Shown: positions 16,725 through 26,861, numbered from the stretch's first letter. The stretch: 64,000 nt of DNA from an uncultured Bacteroidales bacterium (GCA_902798615.1 CADBXL010000005.1:34821-98820), one strand, 5' to 3'. The notes: generated by a model from the letters alone, not told the origin. Made by a program: numbers and translations.

Positions 16725-17642
16725 CTAATGTATTGTTATCGTATAGCTAACCTCAAACTTACCATAGCCATCAAGGTGCTGTATCCAGTCTTTTTCTTCA
16801 AAACAACCGTTGAAATGGGCGCGATCTGCACGTCCATACCAAGGTTCAATGCAAACAAATGGTGCATTCTTACCAGGAGGTGACCATAATCCGACCAAAG
16901 GAGCATCCCATGAGAGGGTGAGATAAGGCTTCTTGTTTTGATTACAAAGCGTTACCTCATGCACTTGATCATGCTCAAGCACAAGGGCATCATGATTGAA
17001 AGTATCGGTATTAAGAGACATATATCCATCTGATACCTTCAAACTCTGTTTCTTATCGACATCCACACATCCACCTTCCGTGATGAGAGTACGTACGATT
17101 TCCTGCGGTTTCTCAGGAAAATAGAAATAACCTCTTTCATCGCTCTTGGCAAGCTCTGCCTTCATGGCATCAATTTCATTCTCCACCGTTTCATCGGAAA
17201 GTAGTGGCCAATAGAAAGCAGGATGAGCGCCAATCTGGAAATACATGTCTTTGTCCGATGGATTATCGACTTTCCATATCACTCTAATAGTTTTGTTTTC
17301 AATCCTATATCCAAGATGCAAGATAAAAGGGTAGGGGTATTTCCTTAGGGTTTCCTCCGATGAAATCAACTCATATTCAAGATAATCCTCTTCTTCTTTT
17401 ACAAGTGCAAAGTCCATATCGCGCGCAAGTCCATGCTGTCCCATCTGAAACGTCTCCCCATGCGATGTGTACATACCGTTCCATACACTACCAACAATCG
17501 GGAACAGCACAGGAGAGTGGCGTTTCCAGAATTCAGGATATGCGCTCCACAAATACTCTCTTCCGTTGCACCTGATACTCGAAAGTTCTGCACCATGTTT
17601 ATCTACGGAAATCTCTAATATTCCATTTGAAATTTTCTTCAT
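16725..17642 (-). CDS. Aldose 1-epimerase family protein
   Basis: Member of the galactose mutarotase superfamily (the YeaD/LacX-like branch), which interconverts anomers of a sugar or sugar phosphate. The 305-residue protein shows SSIRCNGREYLW, HSPVLFPIVGSVWNG, GQHGLARDMDF with a catalytic-type His, IGAHPAFYWPL with a second His, and CIEPWYGRADR with the catalytic Glu region. No signal peptide, so it is cytoplasmic. It lies downstream of the phosphohexomutase on the same strand, suggesting a role in hexose metabolism. Confidence 0.88.
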   Translation of the reverse strand: MKKISNGILEISVDKHGAELSSIRCNGREYLWSAYPEFWKRHSPVLFPIVGSVWNGMYTSHGETFQMGQHGLARDMDFALVKEEEDYLEYELISSEETLRKYPYPFILHLGYRIENKTIRVIWKVDNPSDKDMYFQIGAHPAFYWPLLSDETVENEIDAMKAELAKSDERGYFYFPEKPQEIVRTLITEGGCVDVDKKQSLKVSDGYMSLNTDTFNHDALVLEHDQVHEVTLCNQNKKPYLTLSWDAPLVGLWSPPGKNAPFVCIEPWYGRADRAHFNGCFEEKDWIQHLDGYGKFEVSYTITIH

Positions 17643-17661
17643 CTTCTTTCAAAAAACGAAT

Positions 17662-17700
17662 AAAAAAGCCCGACACCGCAATATATTGCAGATGCCGGGC
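17662..17700 (-). terminator. Terminator of the phosphohexomutase gene
   Basis: On the minus strand, arms at 17700-17684 and 17683-17668 form a GC-rich stem (GCCCGGCA...) followed by six Ts (17667-17662). Confidence 0.8.
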
Positions 17701-17736
17701 ACGCGGTTTTATAGTTTGTTTTATGATGGTCTTATA

Positions 17737-19479
17737 TTACAAACCAAGGTCCTTCTTGATTTCCTCTACACGAGCATCAGCCTTAGCAGTTGCAGCAACA
17801 TAGTCGCCATCGAACTTGCCTGGTACTGGTACCTCGCAGTAGAACTTAATCTTAGGCTCTGTACCTGATGGTCGTACGCTCACCTTCAGACCGTCCTCTG
17901 TGAACCACTGAAGTACGTTGCTTGTTGTTGGCATCTCGAAGTCTGTCACAACACCGTTGTCTGTACGTTTCAATACCTTGTAGTCCTTGATTGTAACAAC
18001 CTTGCTTCCAGCGATTGTCTGAGGTGGGTTCTGACGGAAATTCTCCATCATTGCCTTGATTTCATCGGCACCAGACTTACCTGGCTTAACAACGTTGATT
18101 GTTGTTTCCTTCTGGAAGCCATACTCCTTATAAATATCGAGAAGAAGGTCGAACAATGTCTTACCCTGATCCTTTGCCCATGCAGCAATCTCACAGATAA
18201 GACAAATTGATGCAGGAGCGTCCTTATCACGAACCTTATCGTATGGGAGATAACCGAATGACTCCTCACCGCCACCGATATACTGACGCTTGCCCTCGTT
18301 TACACGGATGCGATATGCAATCCACTTGAAACCTGTGTATTCATCGAAACATTCCACACCGTTTGCCTTTGCTATCTTTGCAATAAGCTCTGATGTCACG
18401 ATTGTCTTAACCATGAAATCTGTTGGCTTGAGCTGTCCGAGAGCTTTCTTGTTCTTGATAGTGTACCAATAGAACATGCAAGCTGTCTGGTTTCCGTTGA
18501 GAATCTGCCACTCGCCCTTTCCATTACGGCATACAATAGCAAGACGGTCAGCATCTGGGTCGGTAGCAACCACGAGATCAGCATTTAGCTTTGTTCCGAG
18601 CTTGATACCGAGTGTCATAGCCTCTGGGTTCTCTGGGTTTGGAGAAACAACAGTTGGGAAGTTGCCGTCAACAACCATCTGCTCTGGCACTACGTTGATG
18701 TTCTGGAAGCCCCAAGAGCGGAGACACAATGGAACGAGCACACGACCTGTGCCGTGCATAGCAGAATAAACGATGTTCAGATCCTTATTACGAAGGATTA
18801 CATCCTGATCAACCATACCTTCCTTTACGGCCTGCATATAGTCGAAGTCCATCTCACCACCGATAATCTGTAGAAGGTCTGGATTAAGATCCCACTTCAC
18901 ATCTTCAATTTTCACCTTTTTCACCTCTTCTACAATAGCGGTATCGTGAGGCATGAGCACCTGAGCACCATCCTCCCAATAAGCCTTATATCCGTTGTAC
19001 TCCTTAGGGTTGTGTGAAGCTGTTACATTTACACCACACTGTGCGCCAAGCTGACGGATAGCGAATGAAATCTCTGGGGTAGGGCGAAGACTCTCGAAAA
19101 GATAAGCCTTGATGCCATTGGCTGTGAAGATAGCAGCAACGGTCTCAGCATAGTCACGTCCGTTGTTACGGCAGTCATGACCAACCACAGCAGCAAGATT
19201 CTTGCGTCCTGGGAATTGCTTCAGTACGTAGTTGGCGAAGCCCTGTGTAGCCATAGCCACGATATATTTGTTCATACGGTTTGTACCAACTCCCATAGTA
19301 CCACGGAGACCGCCAGTACCAAACTCAAGATTCTGATAGAATGCATCTACGAGTTCTGTTGGGTCTTCATTGTCAAGAAGAGCCTGTACCTCTGCGCGTG
19401 TCTTCTCATCGAAAGAAGGTGATAACCACTCCTGTGCCTTTGCACGGCACTGAGCAACGAGTTCTGTGTTATTTGCCAT
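17737..19479 (-). CDS. Phospho-sugar mutase (phosphoglucomutase/phosphomannomutase family)
   Basis: Converts hexose-1-phosphate to hexose-6-phosphate, or a related pair. The 580-residue protein has the phosphoserine loop TASHNPKEYNGYK, the magnesium loop DPDADRLA, the sugar-specificity loop GGEESFGYL and the C-terminal phosphate-binding loop RPSGTEPKIKFY, in the expected order. Length matches the long PGM2-like group. Codon use suggests good expression. A TACTTTTG -7-like box lies on the minus strand at 19601-19594 without a convincing -33 element. Confidence 0.93.
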   Translation of the reverse strand: MANNTELVAQCRAKAQEWLSPSFDEKTRAEVQALLDNEDPTELVDAFYQNLEFGTGGLRGTMGVGTNRMNKYIVAMATQGFANYVLKQFPGRKNLAAVVGHDCRNNGRDYAETVAAIFTANGIKAYLFESLRPTPEISFAIRQLGAQCGVNVTASHNPKEYNGYKAYWEDGAQVLMPHDTAIVEEVKKVKIEDVKWDLNPDLLQIIGGEMDFDYMQAVKEGMVDQDVILRNKDLNIVYSAMHGTGRVLVPLCLRSWGFQNINVVPEQMVVDGNFPTVVSPNPENPEAMTLGIKLGTKLNADLVVATDPDADRLAIVCRNGKGEWQILNGNQTACMFYWYTIKNKKALGQLKPTDFMVKTIVTSELIAKIAKANGVECFDEYTGFKWIAYRIRVNEGKRQYIGGGEESFGYLPYDKVRDKDAPASICLICEIAAWAKDQGKTLFDLLLDIYKEYGFQKETTINVVKPGKSGADEIKAMMENFRQNPPQTIAGSKVVTIKDYKVLKRTDNGVVTDFEMPTTSNVLQWFTEDGLKVSVRPSGTEPKIKFYCEVPVPGKFDGDYVAATAKADARVEEIKKDLGL

Positions 19480-19519
19480 TTGTTTGTTTTTAGTATATTA
19501 GATGAATTTTTGATTCAAT

Positions 19520-19568
19520 GTCGAAAGTCAAAAGTCATAGGCTCTCAGTCCTTAGTCCCTTTGACCTT
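19520..19568. repeat. Heptamer tandem repeat, copy 2 (seven units)
   Basis: Seven consecutive 7-base units starting at 19520 and then every seven bases. Most have the form GTCNNNN, like the array at 7323-7371. It sits in the leader region upstream of the phosphohexomutase gene. Confidence 0.6.
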
Positions 19569-19672
19569 CCTGTAAATAATTATGTTTAGACTACAAAAGT
19601 AGGAAAAAGATTTATAATATGAAAGAAAAGAACACTTTTTTTCAAAAATAACAGCGAAAAATCTCTTTTGTA

Positions 19673-19703
19673 TTGGTAATACTCTTTTTTTTTGCTATAT
19701 TTG
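19673..19703 (+). promoter_or_regulatory. rlmH promoter
   Basis: TTG at 19673-19675, 20 bases, TATATTTG at 19696-19703. It is divergent from the phosphohexomutase gene. Confidence 0.55.
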
Positions 19704-19795
19704 CATTTCAAAAAGTTTGGAGCTTGGTGTTTAGGTTAAGAGAATTATGCAACATACAAATGCTAATCACTAAACTCTGATTACTAACAAGAAAT

Positions 19796-20266
19796 ATGAA
19801 GACAGAACTCATACTAATCGGTAAAACAAACGACAAGCATTTTCAGGCAGGAATTGACGACTACACATCGAGAATCGGCCATTACATGCCATTCACAATA
19901 ACCGTTATTCCCGAACTCAAAAATACGAAAGCCCTTTCTGAAGCACAACAGAAGGAACGCGAGGGAGAAATGGTGCTTGCCAAGTTACAGCCTTCCGACC
20001 ATGTTGTATTACTTGACGAGCATGGTAAGGAGTTCCGTTCTGTGGAGTTCGCGAGATGGATAGAACAGAAGAATGCTTCTGTACGCCGTCTTGTCTTCGT
20101 TATAGGCGGTCCATACGGGTTCTCCGATGCTATGTATCAGAGAGCAAACGAGAAGATAAGCCTGTCAAAAATGACTTTCTCACATCAGATGGTACGACTC
20201 GTGTTCACAGAACAGATATACAGGGCTTGCACCATTATCAAAGGTGAGCCATATCATCATGAGTAA
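19796..20266 (+). CDS. rlmH: 23S rRNA (pseudouridine1915-N3)-methyltransferase
   Basis: SPOUT-class enzyme that methylates pseudouridine 1915 in the large-subunit rRNA. The 156-residue protein has the trefoil-knot SAM motifs VLLDEHGKEFRSVEFA, FVIGGPYGFSDAMY and the C-terminal LSKMTFSHQMVRLVFTEQIY followed by KGEPYHHE, all diagnostic for RlmH. It lies 33 bases before the GH106-like gene. Confidence 0.97.
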   Translation: MKTELILIGKTNDKHFQAGIDDYTSRIGHYMPFTITVIPELKNTKALSEAQQKEREGEMVLAKLQPSDHVVLLDEHGKEFRSVEFARWIEQKNASVRRLVFVIGGPYGFSDAMYQRANEKISLSKMTFSHQMVRLVFTEQIYRACTIIKGEPYHHE

Positions 20267-20299
20267 AACGACACCACTACACCTAAACAATTAAATATA

Positions 20300-23011
20300 A
20301 TGTTTTTTTTTATAAACTCTATAAAACATCCTTCCTTTAGAGAAGGCTTGGCCTGCTTTTTCGCTTTTCTTCTTTCCTCCTCAGCTTTTGCTCAGGTAAC
20401 GCCTCCAAACACAGATACGACAAAACCTGGTGCAAGATGGTGGTGGCTGGGCTCTGCTATCGACAAGGAGAACATTTCATGGAACATGAAGCAGTATGCG
20501 GATTGTGGAATAGGCGCACTTGAGATTACGCCTATATACGGTGTGCTCAACAATGAGCAGAACAACATAGAGTTCCTGTCTCCTAAATGGATGGAAATGC
20601 TCCGTTTCGTGCAGTCAGAAGGCAAGAAATACAATATTCAAATCGATATGGCAACAGGAACAGGATGGCCGTTTGGCGGTCCTTGGGTGCCTATGGAAGA
20701 GAGTGCTTCAAAGCTCCTCGTATGCGACACAACCATACATTCTTCGCTCATAAGCCGCTATAAGCCTGAACCTCCCAAACCTCTGCCTGTACAGATTGAC
20801 GACTCCACTTTCGTAGAAATCCCCGACACGCTCGATGACAAGCGCCTTATCGGCATCTATGCCTATCGTAAGTCGGGAAGCAAGGGCGACTCTTTTACAC
20901 GCTTGACTATTAATAAAAAAGGCTGTCTTGTTCCACTTGACAAGAAGAAAAAGATAGCAAAGGGCAATTGGCGAATCATCACCCTATGGAAGCAGATGGG
21001 AGTTATGATGGTAAAACGTGCCGCTCCTGGCGGTACTGGCTTTGTCGTTGACCATTTCAACAAACAGGCCGTACTCAACTATCTAAAGCATATCAGCGAT
21101 GCCTTCGAGAATACAAATACACCATATCCTCATACCTTCTTCAACGACTCGTATGAGGTAAGTGAGGCTGACTATACCCCAAATATCTTCCCTGAGTTCG
21201 AGAAACGAAGAGGGTACAAACTTGAGGACAACATAGAGAAACTTATTGACGGCGATGTAAAGGTCGTGTCCGACTACCGCGAAACCCTCGGCGAGCTCAT
21301 TTTCGAGAACTTCACACAAACATGGACAGAATGGGCGCATAATCATGGAGTCATAACCCGGAATCAGGCTCACGGCTCACCTGCAAACCTAATCGACTGC
21401 TATTCTGCTGTGGATATACCAGAGATTGAAGGATTCGGGCTTACCGACTTCGGTATCAAAGGGTTACGTAAGGACGTTAAGCACACAAGAAAAAACGATT
21501 CTGATTTCTCAATGCTCAAGTATGCTCCTTCGGCTGCACATATCAACGGAAAGAAACTCGCATCAAGCGAAACCTTCACTTGGCTTACAGAGCATTTCCG
21601 TACATCCCTTTCACAGATGAAGCCTGATCTCGATCTTATGTTCTGTGCCGGCGTAAACAATGTTTATATCCACGGTACATGCTATTCTCCTAAGGATGAT
21701 TCATGGCCTGGATGGAAGTTCTATGCGTCTGTTGACATGAGTCCGACAAACAGCATATGGCGTGATGCCCCAGAGCTCATGAAGTACATTGAACGCTGCC
21801 AGTCATACCTGCAATGGGGAAAGCCAGATAATGACTTCCTTGTTCTCCTCCCAGTAAGGGATATGTGGACGAAAGAGACTCATGACAATCGTCTCATGCA
21901 GTTCTCCATTCATAAAATGGGTGAACTATCACCAGAGTTTGCCGATGCAGTAAACAAAATCGACAAGGCTGGCTACGACTGCGACTATATCAGCGAGAAA
22001 TTACTCCTTTCTACCTCTTACAAAGAGGGAAAACTTGTTACCGCTTCGGGACAGCCATACTCAGGACTCATCATCCCAAGCGACAATACAATCATGACGG
22101 AGGATGTAAGGAATCATATCGCCCAACTCAAGGCGCAAGGGGCATGTATATTGACAGGCGTAAAACGTGAGGATATGGAAAGTTGCTGCAATCCTGAACC
22201 TATGCGCAATAGTCTTGGACTCAAGGTTATACGTCGAAGGAATGAGGCTGGATATCATTATTTCATAGCCAATCTCACCCCGAATGATATTGATAGTGAT
22301 GTGAATCTTGCAACTGGCTTTTCCGGCCTTTTGTGGGTTGATCCGCTTACCGGTAATAAATATGCTGTGGAAGTGCAGGGTGGGGGAAAGGTGAGGATAA
22401 AACTTCGTTCTGGCGAGTCTATGATACTCCAAACATTCAATGAGCCGCAACCTGATTTGCAGTTTGAGCTTATGCCAAGAAAGAAGTTCTACCCTTCAAA
22501 GGAGAATTGTATCAATATCAACAAGGGATGGAAACTTTCTTTCATAGAGGAAGCCCCAAAGGTAAATGACACATTTGATATCGACACGCTTCGCACATGG
22601 GAAGGAGTCAACAACAGTTCTGCCAAGATAACTATGGGTACAGGCGTTTATGAGACCTCTTTCGACTTACCAAGTGGCACTACTGACTGCAGATGCACCA
22701 TTGACCTCGGTGACGTGCGTGAATCTGCCCGAGTTTATATAAATGATGTATATGTAGGTTGTGCGTGGTGTGTGCCTTACGTTCTCAACTTCGATGGAAA
22801 GATACTCAAGCGTATAGGCAACCACATCCGCATAGAGGTAACCAATCTCCCTGCCAATCGTATAGCTGATATGGATAGGAGAGGGGTGCAATGGCGTAAG
22901 TTCGATGACATCAATATCGTAAACATCAACTACAAGCATCGCACATACAACCGTTGGAAGCCTATGCCATCAGGTTTGAATAGTAGTGTAAGGATATATC
23001 TGGATATTTAA
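20300..23011 (+). CDS. GH106-like alpha-L-rhamnosidase
   Basis: Secreted glycoside hydrolase expected to remove rhamnose from plant or host-type glycans. The 903-residue product has an N-terminal signal peptide (hydrophobic LACFFAFLLSSSAFAQ, cleavage near 31), the GH106 start region GARWWWLGSAIDKE, then ATGTGWPFGGPWVP, an ASSETFTW block, GWKFYASVDMSPTNSIW, and a C-terminal beta-sandwich carbohydrate-binding-like domain (DLGDVRESARVYINDVYVG). The first residues (KHPSFREGL) are encoded by a small palindrome at about 20330-20346, so the signal peptide is partly repeat-derived. It is not next to SusC/SusD genes. Confidence 0.8.
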   Translation: MFFFINSIKHPSFREGLACFFAFLLSSSAFAQVTPPNTDTTKPGARWWWLGSAIDKENISWNMKQYADCGIGALEITPIYGVLNNEQNNIEFLSPKWMEMLRFVQSEGKKYNIQIDMATGTGWPFGGPWVPMEESASKLLVCDTTIHSSLISRYKPEPPKPLPVQIDDSTFVEIPDTLDDKRLIGIYAYRKSGSKGDSFTRLTINKKGCLVPLDKKKKIAKGNWRIITLWKQMGVMMVKRAAPGGTGFVVDHFNKQAVLNYLKHISDAFENTNTPYPHTFFNDSYEVSEADYTPNIFPEFEKRRGYKLEDNIEKLIDGDVKVVSDYRETLGELIFENFTQTWTEWAHNHGVITRNQAHGSPANLIDCYSAVDIPEIEGFGLTDFGIKGLRKDVKHTRKNDSDFSMLKYAPSAAHINGKKLASSETFTWLTEHFRTSLSQMKPDLDLMFCAGVNNVYIHGTCYSPKDDSWPGWKFYASVDMSPTNSIWRDAPELMKYIERCQSYLQWGKPDNDFLVLLPVRDMWTKETHDNRLMQFSIHKMGELSPEFADAVNKIDKAGYDCDYISEKLLLSTSYKEGKLVTASGQPYSGLIIPSDNTIMTEDVRNHIAQLKAQGACILTGVKREDMESCCNPEPMRNSLGLKVIRRRNEAGYHYFIANLTPNDIDSDVNLATGFSGLLWVDPLTGNKYAVEVQGGGKVRIKLRSGESMILQTFNEPQPDLQFELMPRKKFYPSKENCININKGWKLSFIEEAPKVNDTFDIDTLRTWEGVNNSSAKITMGTGVYETSFDLPSGTTDCRCTIDLGDVRESARVYINDVYVGCAWCVPYVLNFDGKILKRIGNHIRIEVTNLPANRIADMDRRGVQWRKFDDINIVNINYKHRTYNRWKPMPSGLNSSVRIYLDI

Positions 23012-23158
23012 ATAATATTCCTCTTACCACCTTCCTTCCATTCACGAGTCGGAAGGATTTTAGAAATTGAGAATTTAATTTATTTGCAAGCTCATCATGC
23101 TTCGCAAGTCTTAATCTCTTAATTTCACGCAAGTCAATTCTTCCCACAGTCTTCCCTC

Positions 23159-23184
23159 ACGCTGTGGTTTCACCCCACACCGTC
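23159..23184. repeat. REP-like palindrome, copy 1
   Basis: A 26-base hairpin-forming sequence (starts ACGCTGTGG, ends CCGTC). 24 of 26 positions match 42929-42954. Confidence 0.6.
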
Positions 23185-23218
23185 AGAATTTAACTAAACA
23201 CCCCTACTCGTCATTGGG

Positions 23219-23262
23219 TCCGTTCCCCATTCGCTTCTAATCCGTTTCAAGTCCGTTCGCAG
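23219..23262. repeat. 11-bp-period tandem repeat, copy 3 (four units)
   Basis: Units start at 23219, 23230, 23241 and 23252 (TCCGTT-type). Located between the convergent GH106-like and CDF genes. Confidence 0.7.
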
Positions 23263-23305
23263 AAATTGGAGAAAAAAAGGGAAGAGGTTAAGGGATATTA
23301 AGGGA

Positions 23306-24217
23306 CTATTTCTGTGTATCCTTAACAGGCTCGATATGCAGCATGATATGAGTGCCAGAGCCGAATTCTTCCCTTAGCGCACGCTCGATAGCGGTAGCGT
23401 GACGATGGGATTCCTCAAGACTAATATCGCCCGGAAGACGAAGATGCATTTCTATGGCTATTATGCAGCCAATCCTGCGGGTATGAAGATTATGTATGTC
23501 GCTGACGAGCGAATCCTGATAAACGATAGCCTCAATCTTATCCTCCGTTTCCTTTGGAAGACTTTCCTCAAGAAGTTCACCAGAAGCCTGACGAAGAAGT
23601 CGGAAGGCTGTGATGAAGATAAGGACGCTCACGATGACTGCGGCGATAGGGTCGAGGACAACCCATTTATTACCTAAGAGTACCGCTCCGCCAATGCCTA
23701 TGGCCGTTCCTATTGACGAGAACGCATCGCTTCTGTGATGCCAGGCATTTGCTTCAAGAGCCTGTGAATTTACTTCAAGTGCTACTTTCTTCGTCACGCA
23801 GAACACCCACTCCTTCAACAATATACTCACAACGGCTGCAAAGAAAGCAATCATACCAGGAGACTCTGCGACTCCGCCTTTTATAACGAAGATTATCTTG
23901 TCAATTCCGTTCCAGGCAAGCATGACGGCAACTACGACAAGTGCCATACCGATAATGGACGTAGCAATGGTCTCATACTTTCCGTGACCATAGTCATGAT
24001 CTTTGTCTGCAGGCTTACTGCTAAGCTTTACAAGTGCGATGACGACTATATCCGTTAGAAAATCACTAAGTGAATGTACAGCATCGGCAATCATTGCAGC
24101 TGAGTTTCCGAGTATTCCTGCCACAAACTTCATCACAAGCAGTATCATGTTCACGATACTACCTGTCAATGTCACTCTGTATATTTTATGGTCACGTGAG
24201 ATCATCTGCAATTTCAA
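23306..24217 (-). CDS. Cation diffusion facilitator (CDF) family metal transporter
   Basis: Inner-membrane exporter of divalent metals, probably Zn or Fe/Mn. The 303-residue protein has six membrane helices; helix 2 carries DAVHSLSDFLTD and helix 5 carries HHRSDAFSS, the paired metal-site motifs (Asp/His). The short signature loop DHDYGHGKYE lies between helices 2 and 3. The C-terminal cytosolic domain (about 210-303) has the expected HNLHTRRIG and EMHLRLPGD strands. It is the last gene of a minus-strand cluster. Confidence 0.93.
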   Translation of the reverse strand: MKLQMISRDHKIYRVTLTGSIVNMILLVMKFVAGILGNSAAMIADAVHSLSDFLTDIVVIALVKLSSKPADKDHDYGHGKYETIATSIIGMALVVVAVMLAWNGIDKIIFVIKGGVAESPGMIAFFAAVVSILLKEWVFCVTKKVALEVNSQALEANAWHHRSDAFSSIGTAIGIGGAVLLGNKWVVLDPIAAVIVSVLIFITAFRLLRQASGELLEESLPKETEDKIEAIVYQDSLVSDIHNLHTRRIGCIIAIEMHLRLPGDISLEESHRHATAIERALREEFGSGTHIMLHIEPVKDTQK

Positions 24218-24220
24218 TTC

Positions 24221-24508
24221 TTATTTATTCACCATATCGACTATAGTTCCTGCAAGCAGAATCACGACTATGATGACGAGGATTGCAAGGAGTATGCATA
24301 TCCATTTGAGCCATTTGAGCAGTCTGTCAACCTTTCCATTGGCATTGACACCGAACTGTTGAAGGCAGTTGAGAGCTGCTGATGAAGTGACGAGCATGTC
24401 ATCAAGCCACCCGACAAATGGGATGTCGGGAATGAAATCTGCCGGAATCACATCATATATTATTGATGCTCCAAGCAATAGTAGCGATGTTATCTGCTTT
24501 CGTGTCAT
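24221..24508 (-). CDS. DUF1232 (YkvA-like) membrane protein
   Basis: A 95-residue protein with the DUF1232 core YDVIPADFIPDIPFVGWLDD followed by a C-terminal transmembrane helix (about 68-90). The function of the family is not established. Its start overlaps the stop of the upstream AlaX-like gene by four bases (ATGA), so the genes are coupled; the CDF gene follows after three bases. Confidence 0.85.
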   Translation of the reverse strand: MTRKQITSLLLLGASIIYDVIPADFIPDIPFVGWLDDMLVTSSAALNCLQQFGVNANGKVDRLLKWLKWICILLAILVIIVVILLAGTIVDMVNK

Positions 24509-24969
24509 ACTTTTACTTTATATACGATTCTGAAACTGCATTCATTATAGCTTGTACTCGTTATTTTGAAGGATTCAATCTCTTTTGTGCTCTTTACATG
24601 ACTTCCGATACAGGCACAGACATCATAGTCACCTATGCGGACAATACGCAAAGTTTCACTTGCATCTTCAGGCAGTTTGTCGAGCACAACACCTTCAGGA
24701 ATGTTATCACGAGTAACAAAATCAAAGGTAACAGGTAAATCCTGTTGTATAAGCTCATTCATCCTACGTTCAATCTCAGCCACTTGTTCTGGAGTAGGGC
24801 AGGAGTTGAGATTATAGTTTATCTTCGATTTCTTACGCTCGATATGAGCATTCTTTGAACGCTCACATCCGAACATCCTTATCATTGTCTGATTCAGAAG
24901 ATGCTCTGCTGTATGCGCAGGTTCATATTCTTGTTTGTTGTGCTCGTTTAAGATAGGTTCTTGTTCCAT
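24505..24969 (-). CDS. AlaX-like alanyl-tRNA editing domain protein
   Basis: A free-standing 154-residue protein of the tRNA synthetase second-additional-domain fold, which hydrolyses mischarged tRNA. The zinc site is HTAEH (about 19-23) with the distal CxxxH in CACIGSH (about 118-124). It is shorter than typical AlaX and lacks the N-terminal beta-barrel, so it is a minimal type. Substrate (Ser- or Gly-tRNA-Ala, or another) is unknown. Coupled to the DUF1232 gene by ATGA overlap. Confidence 0.8.
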   Translation of the reverse strand: MEQEPILNEHNKQEYEPAHTAEHLLNQTMIRMFGCERSKNAHIERKKSKINYNLNSCPTPEQVAEIERRMNELIQQDLPVTFDFVTRDNIPEGVVLDKLPEDASETLRIVRIGDYDVCACIGSHVKSTKEIESFKITSTSYNECSFRIVYKVKV

Positions 24970-24981
24970 GTTTTTATTCCT

Positions 24982-25605
24982 TCATCGAATATAGTGAGTC
25001 TCGACAAGTGATTCTTTTATTTTAGGAGAGCCAAATGTCTCTATACCAAGGCGTAGGCTCTTGATCATGAAAGCCATATTAAGCCCTAACTGTCGCATTG
25101 TCTGCATACCTTCCTCGTCCTGAACGACCTCTCCTGGCTCTGTACCGTGGGCAATACTCCAATATTGCGACGGAACAACCGGCATATTGGTTTTGAGGAA
25201 GTATTTGTTGAGCACATCCATTGTGGCTGTTGCACCACCGCGACGTGCTATGGCAACGGAAGCCCCGACTTTCATCATCCAGTTCTTGTGAAGGGTGGAG
25301 TAGAAGAGGCGGTCGAGAAGCGAGAGAAGTGTGCCTGATGCGGATGCGAAATATACAGGAGAACCTATTAGGAGTCCATCTGCTTCATCCATTTTGGCAG
25401 AAATCTCGTTCACGATGTCATGAAAACAACATTCGTTTGTGTCCCAGCATTTATTACATGCAATACAGCCGTGTATCTGACGATGCCCCACGTGTATCCA
25501 TTCCGTCTCAACACCCTGTTGGTTAAGGGTACGCTCAACTTCATGTAATGCTGTGGCTGTATTACCTTCTGCCTTAGGACTTCCATTTAGTATTATGACT
25601 TTCAT
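24982..25605 (-). CDS. Flavodoxin-like / NADPH-dependent FMN reductase family protein
   Basis: FMN-binding oxidoreductase. The N-terminal phosphate-binding loop is ILNGSPKAEGNT; after it comes HGCIACNKCWDTNECCF with a CxxC-x4-CC cysteine cluster, as in iron-sulfur flavoproteins or redox-active relatives, then the flavin-contact loop LLIGSPVYFASASGTLLSLLDR. Length 207 residues. It is the first gene of the minus-strand cluster with the AlaX-like, DUF1232 and CDF genes. The electron donor and acceptor are not readable from the sequence. Confidence 0.88.
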   Translation of the reverse strand: MKVIILNGSPKAEGNTATALHEVERTLNQQGVETEWIHVGHRQIHGCIACNKCWDTNECCFHDIVNEISAKMDEADGLLIGSPVYFASASGTLLSLLDRLFYSTLHKNWMMKVGASVAIARRGGATATMDVLNKYFLKTNMPVVPSQYWSIAHGTEPGEVVQDEEGMQTMRQLGLNMAFMIKSLRLGIETFGSPKIKESLVETHYIR

Positions 25606-25784
25606 ATTCTTTGTTAAGGTTTAGAATAATGATTTACATGTGTATCTACGAATGGGGTAGGGGGTATTATTATAATTTATTCGCAAACTCATCAAGCTAT
25701 TCAAGTTCCAAATTCGTGATTGTAGAAAAGTACATTGAACGAGTGAACTTGCGTAGCTTGATGTGCTTTGCGAATAAACAGTAC

Positions 25785-26861
25785 TTATAATTTTGCTGTT
25801 TTGTTTAGCAGATACGCATCGAGGATAACGGATGCAGCCATAGCCTCTACGATAGGTACAGCACGAGGCAACACACATGGATCATGACGGCCACGAGCCT
25901 TTAGGACTGTGGCATTACCTTCCATATCTACGGTGTCCTGTTCCATAAGGATTGTAGCCACAGGCTTGAAGGCTACTCGGAAGTAGATGTCCTCACCATT
26001 TGACAAGCCACCTTGTATGCCGCCGCTATGATTTGTCTTGGTGCAGATATTGCCGTTTGAATCTGTTGTGAACACATCATTCTGTTGAGAACCACGCTGG
26101 TTGACACCTGCAAATCCCTCGCCATATTCAAAGCCCTTAACGGCATTGATGCTAAGCATAGCATGACCGAGAACAGCATGGAGCTTGTCAAATTCGGGCT
26201 CACCAAGACCTACGGGGCATCCCTTTATAACACAAGTGATTACGCCTCCGATAGTGTCGCCCTTTTCCTTTACCTCAGATATGAGAGCCTCCATTTCGGC
26301 AGCTTTCTCTGTGTCAGGACAACGCACAGCATTTGTCTCTGTGATGCTGAGGTCGTATTTCTTATAGTCACGATCAAGACAGATATCTCCAACCTGTGAG
26401 GTGTAAGCCTGTACGCTAATGCCTAACTGCTTGAGAGCGAGCTTGGCAAGTGCACCTGCCACACAACGGCCAATAGTGATTCGTGCAGATGTACGACCGC
26501 CACCACGATGATCACGGATGCCGTATTTCGTTTGATATGTGTAGTCGGCATGAGAAGGACGGAACGTGCATCGCATATTCTCATAGTCCTGTGAATGCTG
26601 ATTGGTGTTGCGTACAATGAAACCGATAGGGCAGCCGGTTGACTTTCCTTCGAATACGCCAGAAAGAAGTTCCACCTGATCAGCCTCGTTGCGTGACGTG
26701 GTTATCTTGCTCTGTCCAGGACGACGGCGAGAGAGCTCAGACTGTATGAAATCGAGGTCGATATCGATACCGGCAGGCATTCCGTCAACGACACCGCCAA
26801 CAGCAGCACCATGACTCTCACCGTATGTCGTAACCGTGTATATTTTTCCGAATGTGTTCAT
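25785..26861 (-). CDS. aroC: Chorismate synthase
   Basis: Last step of the shikimate pathway: forms chorismate from EPSP using reduced FMN. The 358-residue protein shows the three family signatures: [18 protein letters not shown], the [11 protein letters not shown]-like block [15 protein letters not shown], and the C-terminal [18 protein letters not shown] start it at the ATG at 26861 (MNTFGK); an upstream in-frame start at 26885 adds eight residues from an AT-rich tandem repeat. No other aro gene is nearby. Confidence 0.97.
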   Translation of the reverse strand: MNTFGKIYTVTTYGESHGAAVGGVVDGMPAGIDIDLDFIQSELSRRRPGQSKITTSRNEADQVELLSGVFEGKSTGCPIGFIVRNTNQHSQDYENMRCTFRPSHADYTYQTKYGIRDHRGGGRTSARITIGRCVAGALAKLALKQLGISVQAYTSQVGDICLDRDYKKYDLSITETNAVRCPDTEKAAEMEALISEVKEKGDTIGGVITCVIKGCPVGLGEPEFDKLHAVLGHAMLSINAVKGFEYGEGFAGVNQRGSQQNDVFTTDSNGNICTKTNHSGGIQGGLSNGEDIYFRVAFKPVATILMEQDTVDMEGNATVLKARGRHDPCVLPRAVPIVEAMAASVILDAYLLNKTAKL

